Shown here: one piece after another, positions 47,040-56,085 of the stretch | Layout of the letters: each line of letters starts with the position of its first letter | Position numbering within the stretch: the first letter of the stretch is position 1 | NCBI RefSeq assembly: GCF_007197735.1 | Contig: NZ_CP041637.1 | Span: forward strand, 2,451,001 to 2,515,000 | Direction of reading: 5' to 3' | Source of the DNA: Formosa sediminum | Lineage (GTDB): Bacteria > Bacteroidota > Bacteroidia > Flavobacteriales > Flavobacteriaceae | DNA length: 64,000 nucleotides | Notes under the pieces: generated by a model | What the model was told of the DNA's origin: nothing | Databases searched by the model: none | The model's input: the letters and a program-made list of their open reading frames with translations, nothing else | Translations under genes and position numbers: made by a program

Positions 47040-48086
47040 ATGAATGAGTTTAAAATTAAATCACCAGATCAGACTATTTTAGATCAATTAGTACACAAAG
47101 TAAATAATAAGACAAAACCCAAAGGATCTTTAGGTGTCTTAGAAGCCATTGCCATTAAAATAGGAGTGATTCAGCAAACTTTAAGGCCACAATTATGTAA
47201 ACCCACCATTGCCTTATTTGCAGCAGACCATGGTATAGCTGAAGAAGGTGTGGTAAATCCTAACCCACAAGAAGTAACTTGGCAAATGGTGTATAATTTT
47301 ATAAGTGGAGGCGCAGGCATTAATGTGTTTACTAGACAACATCATATTGCTTTAAAAGTGATTGATTCGGGAGTGAAGTACGATTTTAATAATTTACCAG
47401 GGTTAATTGATGAAAAAATTGATTTTGGGACAAAAAATTACTTGTACCAGCCAGCAATGACTAAAGTACAATGTGAAAAATGTCTTGAAAGAGGAGCTGC
47501 ATTAGCAACTAGTATTTATTCAGAAGGGTCTAATATTATAGGTTTTGGAGAGATGGGCATTGGTAATACTAGTTCAGCATCTTTATTAATGAGTAAGCTG
47601 TTAGGAATACCTATTGAGGACTGCGTAGGAATGGGAGCTGGATTGGATAGTGAAGGGGTTAAAAATAAAAAGCAAGTGCTTCGGGCTGTTATAGAGAAAC
47701 ACAGTGCGGTAGAATCGACAGCAGACATTTTGCAAACGTTTGGTGGTTTTGAAATAGCAATGATAGCAGGAGCCATGTTACAAGCAGCAGAATTGAAAAT
47801 GATTTTATTAATAGATGGATTTATTATTACAGCTGCATTATTGGTTGCTTCAAAATTAAATCCAAAAGTAATAGATTATTGTATTTTTTCACATACTTCT
47901 GGAGAACCTGGGCATCAAAAATTATTAGATTATTTTGGGGCTAAACCTTTATTGAATTTAGGTCTAAGGTTGGGAGAAGGGACAGGTGCAGCCATTGCTT
48001 TTCCTTTAGTACAATCGGCTGTAAATTTGATGAATGAATTAGCTAGTTTTGATATTGCAAGCGTTTCTAATATCGGAAATGAATGA
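47040..48086 (+). CDS. cobT: Nicotinate-nucleotide-dimethylbenzimidazole phosphoribosyltransferase CobT
   Basis: 348 residues. It activates DMB to alpha-ribazole phosphate. Family blocks are TKPKGSLGVLE, IALFAADHGIAEEGV, PQEVTWQMVYNF, FGEMGIGNTSSASLLM and the C-terminal LRLGEGTGAAIAFPLV holding the catalytic Glu. It overlaps cobS by 4 bp. Confidence 0.97.
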   Translation: MNEFKIKSPDQTILDQLVHKVNNKTKPKGSLGVLEAIAIKIGVIQQTLRPQLCKPTIALFAADHGIAEEGVVNPNPQEVTWQMVYNFISGGAGINVFTRQHHIALKVIDSGVKYDFNNLPGLIDEKIDFGTKNYLYQPAMTKVQCEKCLERGAALATSIYSEGSNIIGFGEMGIGNTSSASLLMSKLLGIPIEDCVGMGAGLDSEGVKNKKQVLRAVIEKHSAVESTADILQTFGGFEIAMIAGAMLQAAELKMILLIDGFIITAALLVASKLNPKVIDYCIFSHTSGEPGHQKLLDYFGAKPLLNLGLRLGEGTGAAIAFPLVQSAVNLMNELASFDIASVSNIGNE

Positions 48087-48886
48087 AAAAGGAAATCGAA
48101 ATATTCTTTACAGGATTAATGTTTTATACTAGGATTCCCATTCCAAAAAACATTCATTTTAAAAAAGAGTATTCTATAGAGTCAATAAAATATTTACCGC
48201 TTATAGGATTATTGGTTGGTGCACTTTCCGCATTTATATTAATTATATCACTTTTTATTTTACCGGTTTCAATAGCCGTAATTATTTCAATGGTATGTAG
48301 TTTGTTATTAACAGGTGCATTTCATGAAGATGGTTTAGCGGACACAGTTGACGGTTTTGGAGGAGGTTGGCACAAAGAAAAAATTCTTTTAATAATGAAG
48401 GATAGCACCATAGGCGCTTATGGTGCTATCGCTTTAATTATGGTGTTTTTGCTTAAGTATCAATTGTTGGTGGCTTTGGTAGATTTACCTATAGCCAATG
48501 GAATTTCGAATCCATATTTTATTTTCTTTGTTTTGCTTGCAGGTCATAGTCTTAGTAGAGGGGCAGCCGTTAGTGCCATGATTACGCATTCTTATGCTCG
48601 TATAAATGATGACACTTCAAAATTAAAATCAATAGCTCCCAAAAGTTTAAAATGGACGAGTCCAGCATTTATTTTAGCACTTGCATTTGCTTTATTTCCA
48701 TTATTTTTATTTCAATCCCCTTATATTTTTTTATTAATTTTTCCTGTTTATTTGGCAAAAGTGTTATTAAGTAGGTTTTTTAATACATGGATTGGCGGTT
48801 ACACAGGAGATTGTTTAGGTGCTATTCAACAAATATGTGAACTTATATTTTACATAAGTATTTTAATATTATGGAAATATATTTGA
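48083..48886 (+). CDS. cobS: Adenosylcobinamide-GDP ribazoletransferase CobS
   Basis: 267 residues, polytopic membrane protein. It joins adenosylcobinamide-GDP and alpha-ribazole (phosphate). The catalytic acidic block GAFHEDGLADTVDGFGGG and the following KDSTIGAYGAIAL are conserved; GYTGDCLGAIQQICEL lies near the C-terminus. A perfect 12-bp hairpin is embedded in the DSTIGAYGAI codons (48401-48430). It overlaps cobC by 16 bp. Confidence 0.96.
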   Translation: MKKEIEIFFTGLMFYTRIPIPKNIHFKKEYSIESIKYLPLIGLLVGALSAFILIISLFILPVSIAVIISMVCSLLLTGAFHEDGLADTVDGFGGGWHKEKILLIMKDSTIGAYGAIALIMVFLLKYQLLVALVDLPIANGISNPYFIFFVLLAGHSLSRGAAVSAMITHSYARINDDTSKLKSIAPKSLKWTSPAFILALAFALFPLFLFQSPYIFLLIFPVYLAKVLLSRFFNTWIGGYTGDCLGAIQQICELIFYISILILWKYI

Positions 48887-49428
48887 TTAGGCATACTTCC
48901 CCGGAGATTGAAAAGGGGGTTTGTTATGGGCATAGTGATATCCCATTAAAAGCCACTTTTCTTATGGAGTCTGAACAGGTATTGAATGCCATCCCAAAAT
49001 ATTTTGATAAAGTATATTCTAGTCCTTTGCAACGTTGCAAGCAATTAGCTCTTGTTATTTCAGAAGATATTACTGTAGATCATCGTTTAAAGGAGCTTAA
49101 TTTTGGCTCATGGGAACTTAAGAAATGGACCGATATACCTTATAATGAGATCCAATTTTGGTATGATGATTGGGTTAACGCATCTACACATCAAGGGGAG
49201 TCTTACCAAGACTTACAGCACCGCGCTGTTTCATTTATCAAGGATATTCCATGTCATTATAATAGTGTAGCCATTGTAACACATTCAGGTGTTATAAGAA
49301 GCTTGTGGGCTTATTTTAATAACATAGCGTTAAAAAAATCGTTTCATTCTTTAGTTATAGGCTATGGTGATGTTGTAAAGATAATTTTAGATGCTAAGGG
49401 GAATCCTAAATTAAATTTAAAAAAGTAG
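48871..49428 (+). CDS. cobC: Alpha-ribazole phosphatase CobC (histidine phosphatase)
   Basis: 185 residues, phosphoglycerate-mutase fold. The catalytic His is in YLIRHTSPEIEKGVCYGHSD, with YSSPLQRCKQLA, the conserved Glu in ELNFGSWELKKW and the second His in IVTHSGVIRSL. It dephosphorylates alpha-ribazole phosphate or adenosylcobalamin phosphate. It is the last gene of the cluster. Confidence 0.9.
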   Translation: MEIYLIRHTSPEIEKGVCYGHSDIPLKATFLMESEQVLNAIPKYFDKVYSSPLQRCKQLALVISEDITVDHRLKELNFGSWELKKWTDIPYNEIQFWYDDWVNASTHQGESYQDLQHRAVSFIKDIPCHYNSVAIVTHSGVIRSLWAYFNNIALKKSFHSLVIGYGDVVKIILDAKGNPKLNLKK

Positions 49429-49536
49429 CGTAACTCATAAGCTTTAGTACCACTAAATTTAAGGTGTTTACCATAATAATTTCAAAAGAAAGCGACGGTT
49501 CACATTATTATTAGTGCGTACACGCGCTAGGTATTT
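49429..49536. other. Short gap between the cobalamin cluster and the right repeat
   Basis: 108 bp with no gene. Similarity to the mnmE end begins abruptly at 49537, marking a junction. Confidence 0.5.
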
Positions 49537-49566
49537 CCAATTTCTGTATCGGGAAATAACCCGAAG
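49537..49566 (+). repeat. Candidate attachment site, right copy (mnmE 3'-end duplicate)
   Basis: Exact 30-bp duplicate of 8157-8186, including the last 23 bp of mnmE (codons ending FCIGK and the stop) without any upstream mnmE sequence. Same orientation, 41,380 bp from the left copy. Confidence 0.6.
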
Positions 49567-49727
49567 CAGCCGTATACCATTAGCGTTTATAACAAGAAAA
49601 TCATTTAAAATTTTGATAATCTGTGGTTTAAATGTGGTGGTGATACCGTGTTTTTACTGTGGTGAATTGTATTTGTAGGGTAACTTTACACCTAAATCGT
49701 TATCTTTACTTGTATAGATAAAGCATA

Positions 49728-49771
49728 CTATAAGCACGCTATAACCACGTTATAACCATGCTATAACCCGT
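49728..49771 (+). repeat. Four tandem copies of an 11-bp unit (right)
   Basis: Same four units as at 8348-8391, unchanged while the surrounding repeat has diverged. Confidence 0.7.
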
Positions 49772-49847
49772 AGGTTGCTATGACGAAGGGTTAGGTGAAG
49801 TAGCAGGCGTTGTAGGATGCCGTTGTAGCACTAAAACCAACAGACTT

Positions 49848-50597
49848 ATGGCAAAGCAAAAGGGCATACTTCCTATAGTTGGTACTATAGGCGGTTTTAA
49901 TTTTTATTATTTAGATGGGAAACCTGTGGTGCGGGTAGCAGGTGGCGGATTTAATGGTGAGGCCATTAAAACGCAAGCCCGTATGCAGCGCGTTCGGGAG
50001 AATGGGAGCGAGTTTGGGCACTGCTCGCAAGTCAACAAAGTGTTTAGACAGGCGTTGTACCCGTTTTATGCAGGCCATAAGTTTCGCGCCTTTCACAGCC
50101 GGTTAATGCGGTTGTTTACAAGCTTAAAAGCATTAGATACTACGAGCGTTCGGGGCGAACGACAGGTAGTAGTGGGTGTAAACACGACTGCTGGCACACA
50201 GCTGTTATGCGATTTTGAATACACGCCTGATTGCCCATTGCAGACGGTCTTTCCAGTCTCGTTATCTATGGATTGGGGGACTTACACTTTAACGCTTACT
50301 CCTGTAAATGCTAGTGCCATCCGGTTTAGTCCGGGCGCTACGCATATGGCTTTGCAATTTGGGGTATTGGACTTTAATTTTAATACTCTAGATTACCAAA
50401 TGTATTTGGCAGATGCTGTAATGCTTAGTAAAACCTCACATACCTCTACCATACATTTAACTCCAAACAGCATACCTCATGCAACAGCCACGCAGTTGGC
50501 GATTTGTGGGGTTCGTTTTTATCAAGACGTGGCTGGAGAATTGGTGCTCCTGAACGGTCGTGAAACGGTAGGGTTTGGGGTTGTTGGGTTTCAATAG
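49848..50597 (+). CDS. Repeat-associated hypothetical protein (KGI..GTIGG family), intact copy
   Basis: 249 residues, function unknown. The N-terminus MAKQKGILPIVGTIGGFNFY and RMQRVRENGSEFGHC resemble a widespread Bacteroidota family of uncharacterised proteins (KGI, GTIG, RxREN.xEFG). The C-terminal two thirds are beta-rich (ERQVVVGVNTTAGTQLLCDF, later MALQFGVLDFNFNTLDYQMY) with no TM or signal. It sits inside the right long repeat; a truncated copy is at 8468 and a 3' fragment at 52631. Higher GC than the neighbourhood. Multiple partial copies suggest a mobile or recombinogenic cassette. Confidence 0.75.
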   Translation: MAKQKGILPIVGTIGGFNFYYLDGKPVVRVAGGGFNGEAIKTQARMQRVRENGSEFGHCSQVNKVFRQALYPFYAGHKFRAFHSRLMRLFTSLKALDTTSVRGERQVVVGVNTTAGTQLLCDFEYTPDCPLQTVFPVSLSMDWGTYTLTLTPVNASAIRFSPGATHMALQFGVLDFNFNTLDYQMYLADAVMLSKTSHTSTIHLTPNSIPHATATQLAICGVRFYQDVAGELVLLNGRETVGFGVVGFQ

Positions 50598-50608
50598 TCC
50601 AGTGTATT

Positions 50609-51778
50609 TTAGGCTTTAGGTGTTGCAATATTGCCAGCCAGTTTTCCTTTCAGTACTTTAGCAGCTCTAGTATACCCGCTATTACCACCATCTACAAAAT
50701 GAATGTGTTTGGCATTTCTATTTCTAACATAACAAGACATGATACTACTGTTACTTACGTATCTACCATATAAAATCTCTCCGTTTTGCTCTAAATCGTC
50801 TAAATATCCGGTTAACTTTTGCCTTTGGGTGGTTGTGCCAGAGATCACCATATTAATGCGTCCGTCGATTACTAAAATATCCGATAATTGGGTGAGTTCT
50901 TTTAAATAATTCTGGCCATTTTGTGTTGGTAAATAATAGTATTTACCAATAATATTATTCATCCATACTTTTAAAACATTTAAAATGCCAGCGGTTCTTT
51001 TACTCACTTTAAGTTCTGTTTTAATCCGCATATAATTAAAACTCAATTTTAATTTAGGGATAGAAATCGGATTTCGATGGCGTAAAGACCCATAAACGGC
51101 ATTGGTATGTTCTAATATTTTTTGGAATATAGGCGCTTGTTGAGAAGCATTGGTTGCAGTGATTAATAAAGAGACCACTTCGTTGGAGTGTTGTGGCGGC
51201 GGAATTTTATTCCATCGGCATTCCATACCCTCTAAGTCTAAACCCATCTGTGTTATAGTGGATTTATCAAGCACGCTATCTCGAGATTTTATTAACCGTT
51301 CGGCAAAGTGCAATCCGTTTCCTAATACTATGGGAATAGTGTGTAGGGCATTAATACTGGCCTTAGCAATTTTTAAGTCTTGGTTGTTAGCATAGACATG
51401 AGCTACAGAAATGCTACCCACTCTAAGATAAATATTGAATTCCTTCTGAATATTTTCCTGATGTATCGTTAAAGCCGCCATGATTTCTGAAAGTAATGTA
51501 GACGGAATTAATAGCGTAGCGCCATCGCCACCAAAGAAAAAAGGAATATCAACAACATGTTTAGCGGCTATATTTAAAGCCGCAATAATACTTCCGGTAG
51601 CGATTAGGTTTACAATTTCAGAAAACCCATTGTCTATCGAGGCTGTAGACCCTTTAATATCGGTAACCACAATATGCCAATCGTCTGGAATACGCTGAAA
51701 CTGCTCTGGTTTAGAGAGTAAAACGGTTACGGGCACTTTGTAATTTTCTAAATTGGTATAAAATAGTGTGTTGTTCAT
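50609..51778 (-). CDS. DUF3095 protein, nucleotide-cyclase-like
   Basis: 389 residues from the ATG at 51778; a GTG nine bases upstream is an alternative. The family signature is present: FQRIPDDWHIVVTDIKGSTA, FFFGGDGATLLIP and the region LGNGLHFAERLIKSRD. The segment DIKGSTA plus GGDG is reminiscent of class III nucleotide cyclases, but no activity is established for DUF3095. It is convergent with the KGI gene (11 bp between ends) and followed upstream by gene debris. Confidence 0.82.
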   Translation of the reverse strand: MNNTLFYTNLENYKVPVTVLLSKPEQFQRIPDDWHIVVTDIKGSTASIDNGFSEIVNLIATGSIIAALNIAAKHVVDIPFFFGGDGATLLIPSTLLSEIMAALTIHQENIQKEFNIYLRVGSISVAHVYANNQDLKIAKASINALHTIPIVLGNGLHFAERLIKSRDSVLDKSTITQMGLDLEGMECRWNKIPPPQHSNEVVSLLITATNASQQAPIFQKILEHTNAVYGSLRHRNPISIPKLKLSFNYMRIKTELKVSKRTAGILNVLKVWMNNIIGKYYYLPTQNGQNYLKELTQLSDILVIDGRINMVISGTTTQRQKLTGYLDDLEQNGEILYGRYVSNSSIMSCYVRNRNAKHIHFVDGGNSGYTRAAKVLKGKLAGNIATPKA

Positions 51779-52549
51779 GTATGCCACTCCATTGCTAAAG
51801 CCGTTATATATTGTGTTACACCGGTGTTGTTATCCTAACACTATGGTGTTACTAATATTAAGCGTATAAGATAGTAACATTGATTTTATATAGGATTACT
51901 CTCGTGGTTTAAGCATCTAATTTAATAAATTAAATTGGGAAAACTAATTTGTAAATTATTTGGTAACAGGCTAGAAAACGGGAACAAACGTAGATGTTGT
52001 AAAATACTGAAGTCATTTTTATGTAATCATTACATCGCCTTAGCGATATCAACAAACCTATTTAGATTATGGTCATTCGGTTGCAGTAGATTTAATTCAG
52101 AGAAAATCAAAGACAGACCCCAATATCTATCTATTAAATAACCTGACGCTTCGTTACGAAGACGCAACTTAATGGAAGATGCTTATACTGGTTTTTATAA
52201 GGCGCTTTTTAAGGAATAAAGCACTACCAATTAAAATGGAAGCAGACTTATGAGACGTTGAGATTTCCGCGAAAAAAAACATGAAACCATAAGCTAAAGG
52301 TTCTATTGCTGTATTTAGAAGTATTTAAGATTGTTAACAGCATAATGCTTTCTGTTAGGACTAGTAGCGTGTAAACATCTACTTTAATACATAAAATGTG
52401 GATAATTAATCTGTGTTATTTAGGCGTTTATTCTGTTTTAGAAGATAGAGGTAACTTTAATTTAGAATTCCGGTTTCCCGTAAAGTTATATCATATGTAT
52501 TTTGTATTTTTAGAGACTGACTAAAATTGTCTTTATTTTAAAACAACAT
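51779..52549. other. Gene debris between DUF3095 and the hsdM remnant
   Basis: No intact gene. A piece at 52080-52219 reads VAVDLIQRKSKTDPNIYLLN, then LRYEDAT, stop, and after a 1-nt shift MEDAYTGFYKALFKE, so a coding gene once lay here; family not recognised. An ORF at 51935-52141 in another frame has no protein-like features. Confidence 0.45.
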
Positions 52550-52645
52550 ATGACCAATAAAATATCTCAAGCCGATATTAATTTCGAACAAGAATTATGG
52601 AAGGCTGCTAACGAACTGCGTGGTGCAGTTATTTTAATACTCTAG
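52550..52645 (+). pseudogene. 5' remnant of a second hsdM gene
   Basis: The ATG at 52550 gives MTNKISQADINFEQELWKAA followed by NELRGAV, a clear HsdM N-terminus (INFE.ELW.AA..LRG). It then runs directly into the 3' part of a KGI-family gene near 52630 and stops. It is not similar enough at the N-terminus to be a duplicate of the intact hsdM at 53308, so it is a relic of a different type I system. Confidence 0.8.
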
Positions 52646-52854
52646 ATTACCAGATGTATTTGGCAGATGCTGTAATGCTTAGTAAAACGTCACCTACCTC
52701 TACCATACATTTAACTCTAAACAGTATCCCTCATGCAACAGCCACGCAGTTGGCGGTTTGTGGGGTTCGTTTTTATCAGGACGTGGCTAGAGAATTGGTA
52801 CTCCTTAACGGTCGTGAAACGGTAGGGTTTGGGGTTGTTGGGGTAAATGAATAA
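52631..52854 (+). pseudogene. 3' fragment of a KGI..GTIGG-family gene
   Basis: From ATTTTAATACTCTAGATTAC onward the sequence matches the last 73 codons of the intact gene at 49848 (YQMYLADAVMLSKTS through ETVGFGVVG), about 93 percent by eye. It lacks the 5' part and is joined to the hsdM remnant. Confidence 0.85.
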
Positions 52855-53307
52855 GGTGTAGAGACGTTAATCTCATTTTGTTTTTTAACACAAGATTTTT
52901 TTTGTTGGAATGTTTCACTTTAACAATATAGTGTAAAAGCGTTAATTCATAGAAAACTGGTTTGTGGCTAAAAACGAGTAAGTATATTTTGTTTTATTCT
53001 GATTTTTGTACAGTAAATATTTATACCTTGATATGTATGTGTCGTGAACTAAAATTAACTGATATTAAAAGTATTTAGTGCATTTTGTTTCTGTTTAGAG
53101 CAATGCATGTGCTATATGAGATTTCAATTTAATAATGCTGATATTTAAAAATAAGTTTTAAATATGGTGGTTAACTTTTTTATAAAAAGTGAATTGTGTA
53201 ACAAAAAAACAATTGCTTTCTTGTTTTATACTTTTCTGTAAGATTATATAAACTGCTTTCACTATTTTTAAGGATTATAATATTATTAAAAAATTATATC
53301 CTTATAC
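52855..53307. other. Promoter region of the type I RM operon
   Basis: 453 bp, AT-rich, no gene. It must contain the hsdM promoter. No strong TAnnTTTG box with a good -33 partner stands out. Confidence 0.4.
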
Positions 53308-54876
53308 ATGGCTAAAAAAGCTGCTGTTAAAAAGCAAAAATCTATAGAAGAAACCCTTTGGGATTCGGCAAATAAATTAAGAGGAACGGTAGAAAGTTCC
53401 GAATACAAACACGTCGTTCTAGGTTTAATATTCCTAAAATTCGCTAGCGATAAATTCCAGAAACGTCGTCAAGAGCTGATAGACGATGGCAAAGAGCGAT
53501 TTCTAGATATGGTGGAGTTCTATGCGCAAGACAATGTATTCTATTTAACTGAAGAGTCCCGTTGGAGCTACATCATAGCCAATGCCAAACAAGACGACAT
53601 TGCTTTAAAAATAGATACCGCTTTATATACCGTAGAAAAAAACAATCCTTCGCTTAAAGGCGCCTTGCCAGACAACTACTTTTCGCGTTTAAATATGGAC
53701 GTGAGCAAGCTAGCCGCTTTATTAGATACCATAAACAATATAGACACCCTAAAAGACCAACAACAAGATATTGTTGGGCGCGTGTACGAGTATTTTTTAA
53801 GCAAGTTTGCTATTGCAGAAGGAAAAGGTAAAGGCGAATTCTATACACCAAAAAGTATTGTTAACTTGATTGCAGAGTTAATAGAACCCTACAAAGGGAA
53901 GATTTACGACCCTGCCTGTGGTTCTGGTGGTATGTTTGTACAGTCTATGAAATTTATAGACAGCCACAATGGTAACAAAAAAGACGTCTCTATTTATGGG
54001 CAAGAATACACAGCAACTACTTATAAGCTAGCAAAAATGAACCTTGCCATACGTGGTATAGCTGCCAATTTAGGCGATGTGCCCGCAGATACCTTTGCCA
54101 AAGACCAACACCCAGATTTAAAGGCAGATTATATTATGGCAAATCCACCGTTTAACCAAAAGGATTGGAGAGCAGCAGACGAGTTGCTAGACGACCCACG
54201 TTGGCGAGGCTACGAGGTACCACAAACAGGAAACGCCAATTATGGTTGGATACTAAATATGGTCTCTAAACTCTCAGACAATGGTGTGGCTGGTTTTATA
54301 CTAGCCAATGGTGCTTTATCTGGTGGAGGAACCGAATACGAGATACGTAAAAAACTGATTGAAAATAAGTTGGTAGAAGCCATTTTAGTGTTGCCACAAA
54401 ATATGTTTTATACCACCAATATTTCGGTAACCATCTGGATTTTAAATAATAATAAAAAAGAAAGACAGGTTAAGATTAATGATGTTGAAAAGACGTATAG
54501 AAATAGAGAAGACGAAATTTTATTTTTTGATTTAAGAGAAACAGGAGTTCCTTTCGAAAAGAAGTTCATTCAGTTTAGTACTGATAATATTGAAAATATA
54601 GCCGAAACATTACACACTTGGCAACAAGATTCAGGGACTTACAAAAACATTCCAGAATTTTGCTACTCAGCAACTTTAGAAGACGTACGAAAAAAGGACT
54701 ACTCTTTAGTGCCAAGTAAATACATAGAGTTTGTAAATCGAGACGAGAACATCAATTTTGATGACAAGATGAAAAGTTTACAGACTGAATTTGCGGAGCT
54801 CTTAAAAGAAGAAGCACAATCTAAAACCGAATTACTAAACGTCTTTAAAGAATTAGGTTATGAAATCGAATTATAG
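53308..54876 (+). CDS. hsdM: Type I restriction-modification DNA methyltransferase HsdM
   Basis: 522 residues, N6-adenine methyltransferase. N-terminal helical domain with ETLWDSANKLRGTVESSEYK and VVLGLIFLKFASD; SAM motif I DPACGSGGMF (about 202-211); catalytic NPPF (279-282). C-terminal ends in a helical tail for HsdS contact. It overlaps hsdS by 17 bp. Part of an hsdM-hsdS-(four genes)-hsdR operon. Confidence 0.96.
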   Translation: MAKKAAVKKQKSIEETLWDSANKLRGTVESSEYKHVVLGLIFLKFASDKFQKRRQELIDDGKERFLDMVEFYAQDNVFYLTEESRWSYIIANAKQDDIALKIDTALYTVEKNNPSLKGALPDNYFSRLNMDVSKLAALLDTINNIDTLKDQQQDIVGRVYEYFLSKFAIAEGKGKGEFYTPKSIVNLIAELIEPYKGKIYDPACGSGGMFVQSMKFIDSHNGNKKDVSIYGQEYTATTYKLAKMNLAIRGIAANLGDVPADTFAKDQHPDLKADYIMANPPFNQKDWRAADELLDDPRWRGYEVPQTGNANYGWILNMVSKLSDNGVAGFILANGALSGGGTEYEIRKKLIENKLVEAILVLPQNMFYTTNISVTIWILNNNKKERQVKINDVEKTYRNREDEILFFDLRETGVPFEKKFIQFSTDNIENIAETLHTWQQDSGTYKNIPEFCYSATLEDVRKKDYSLVPSKYIEFVNRDENINFDDKMKSLQTEFAELLKEEAQSKTELLNVFKELGYEIEL

Positions 54877-56080
54877 AAAAATAGGCGATTTCATTCAACA
54901 AGTTAATACTAAAAATGCAGATGGAAGTATTGAGCTATTACTTGGTGTTAATTTAGATAAAGTATTTATAAATTCTGTAGCCAACACAATTGGAACAGAT
55001 ATGACTAAATATAAAGTCATTAAAAAAGGTCAGTTTGGTTGTAAGTTAATGAGTGTTGGTAGAGATAAAAAATTACCTATTTCTAGATTAGTAGATTATG
55101 AAAAAGCAATAATTTCATCAGCTTATTATGTTTTTGAAGTTGTAGATGAAAATATATTGAATCCAGAATATTTAATGATGTGGTTTTTAAGACCTGAATC
55201 GGATAGATATTTATGGTTTCAAAGTGGAGGTGATGTTAGAGGAAGAATTACTTGGGATGATTTATGTCAACTACCAATTAAAGTACCATCCATAGAAAAA
55301 CAACGCGAAATAGTTAAAGAATACAACAGCATCATCAACCGTATAAAACTAAACGAAACCCTAAACCATAAACTAGAAGACACCGCACAAGCCTTGTATA
55401 AACATTGGTTTGTAGATTTTGAGTTTCCTATTAACCTCTGTCACCTCGAGCGCAGTCGAGAGGTTTCAATAGAATCTCTAAATAACATTGACTATTCAAA
55501 AGGCTATAAATCTTCTGGAGGTAAAATGGTTTATAATGAGGAGTTGGATATGGAGATTCCTGAGGGTTGGGAAGACACTAAGTTAAGTGAATTGCTTGAA
55601 GTTAAATACGGTAAAGATTATAAACATCTAGAAGCTGGAGATATTCCATTATATGGTTCTGGTGGAATTATGGGATATTATAATAAAGCACTTTATGAAA
55701 AACCTTCAATTTTAATTCCAAGAAAAGGTTCTTTGGATAATATACTTTTTGTAGATGAACCATTTTGGTCTGTGGACACAATGTTTTATACTATTATTAA
55801 GGAAGAAAGCTATATCAACTATTTGTTTCAGTTTTTGAAAAAAATTGACTATTACTCATTAAATGTTGGTTCAGCTGTGCCAAGTATGACAACAAAAGTT
55901 CTTAATGATATATCGATAATATTGCCATTGCCAAAAATTTTAGAACGCTATGAGAATTTAACATCAAAAATGTTTAGAATAGTCAAACAGAATGATAGAC
56001 AGAATTTTATTTTAGTAGAATTAGCAAGTACTATTCTTTCCAAAATGTCAAAAGTAGAAACCAAAACAGTAGAAGTTTAA
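54860..56080 (+). CDS. hsdS: Type I restriction-modification specificity subunit HsdS
   Basis: 406 residues, two target-recognition domains (about 1-150 and 220-380), each followed by a conserved helix (SIEKQREIVKEYNSIINRIK; the distal one is weaker). Between them the spacer encodes HLERSREVS from a GC-rich palindrome (55434-55464) that looks like an inserted REP-type element kept in frame. The TRDs set the bipartite recognition sequence, which cannot be read from here. It is followed 5 bp later by the TIR gene. Confidence 0.92.
   Translation: MKSNYRKIGDFIQQVNTKNADGSIELLLGVNLDKVFINSVANTIGTDMTKYKVIKKGQFGCKLMSVGRDKKLPISRLVDYEKAIISSAYYVFEVVDENILNPEYLMMWFLRPESDRYLWFQSGGDVRGRITWDDLCQLPIKVPSIEKQREIVKEYNSIINRIKLNETLNHKLEDTAQALYKHWFVDFEFPINLCHLERSREVSIESLNNIDYSKGYKSSGGKMVYNEELDMEIPEGWEDTKLSELLEVKYGKDYKHLEAGDIPLYGSGGIMGYYNKALYEKPSILIPRKGSLDNILFVDEPFWSVDTMFYTIIKEESYINYLFQFLKKIDYYSLNVGSAVPSMTTKVLNDISIILPLPKILERYENLTSKMFRIVKQNDRQNFILVELASTILSKMSKVETKTVEV
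55434..55464 (+). repeat. REP-like palindrome inside hsdS
   Basis: Outer arms ACCTCT/AGAGGT and inner arms CTCGA/TCGAG around GCGCAG. Much more GC-rich than the surrounding gene and of a type usually found between flavobacterial genes. It is translated in frame in the HsdS linker. Confidence 0.7.
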
Positions 56081-56085
56081 AGCCT

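Larger units (their letters stand above)
49537..50056 (+). repeat. Long direct repeat, right copy
   Basis: Aligns with 8157-8646 from the mnmE tail through the 11-bp tandem array into the start of the KGI..GTIGG gene. This copy lacks the 31-bp deletion, so it preserves the intact gene. Confidence 0.85.

Noticed and set aside
8157-49566. Integrase gene within the putative island
   Set aside because: Searched the coding regions for a tyrosine or serine recombinase signature; none was seen, so the island is not claimed as autonomous.
51935-52141. 68-codon ORF
   Set aside because: Odd composition with no family features, and it overlaps readable gene debris in another frame.
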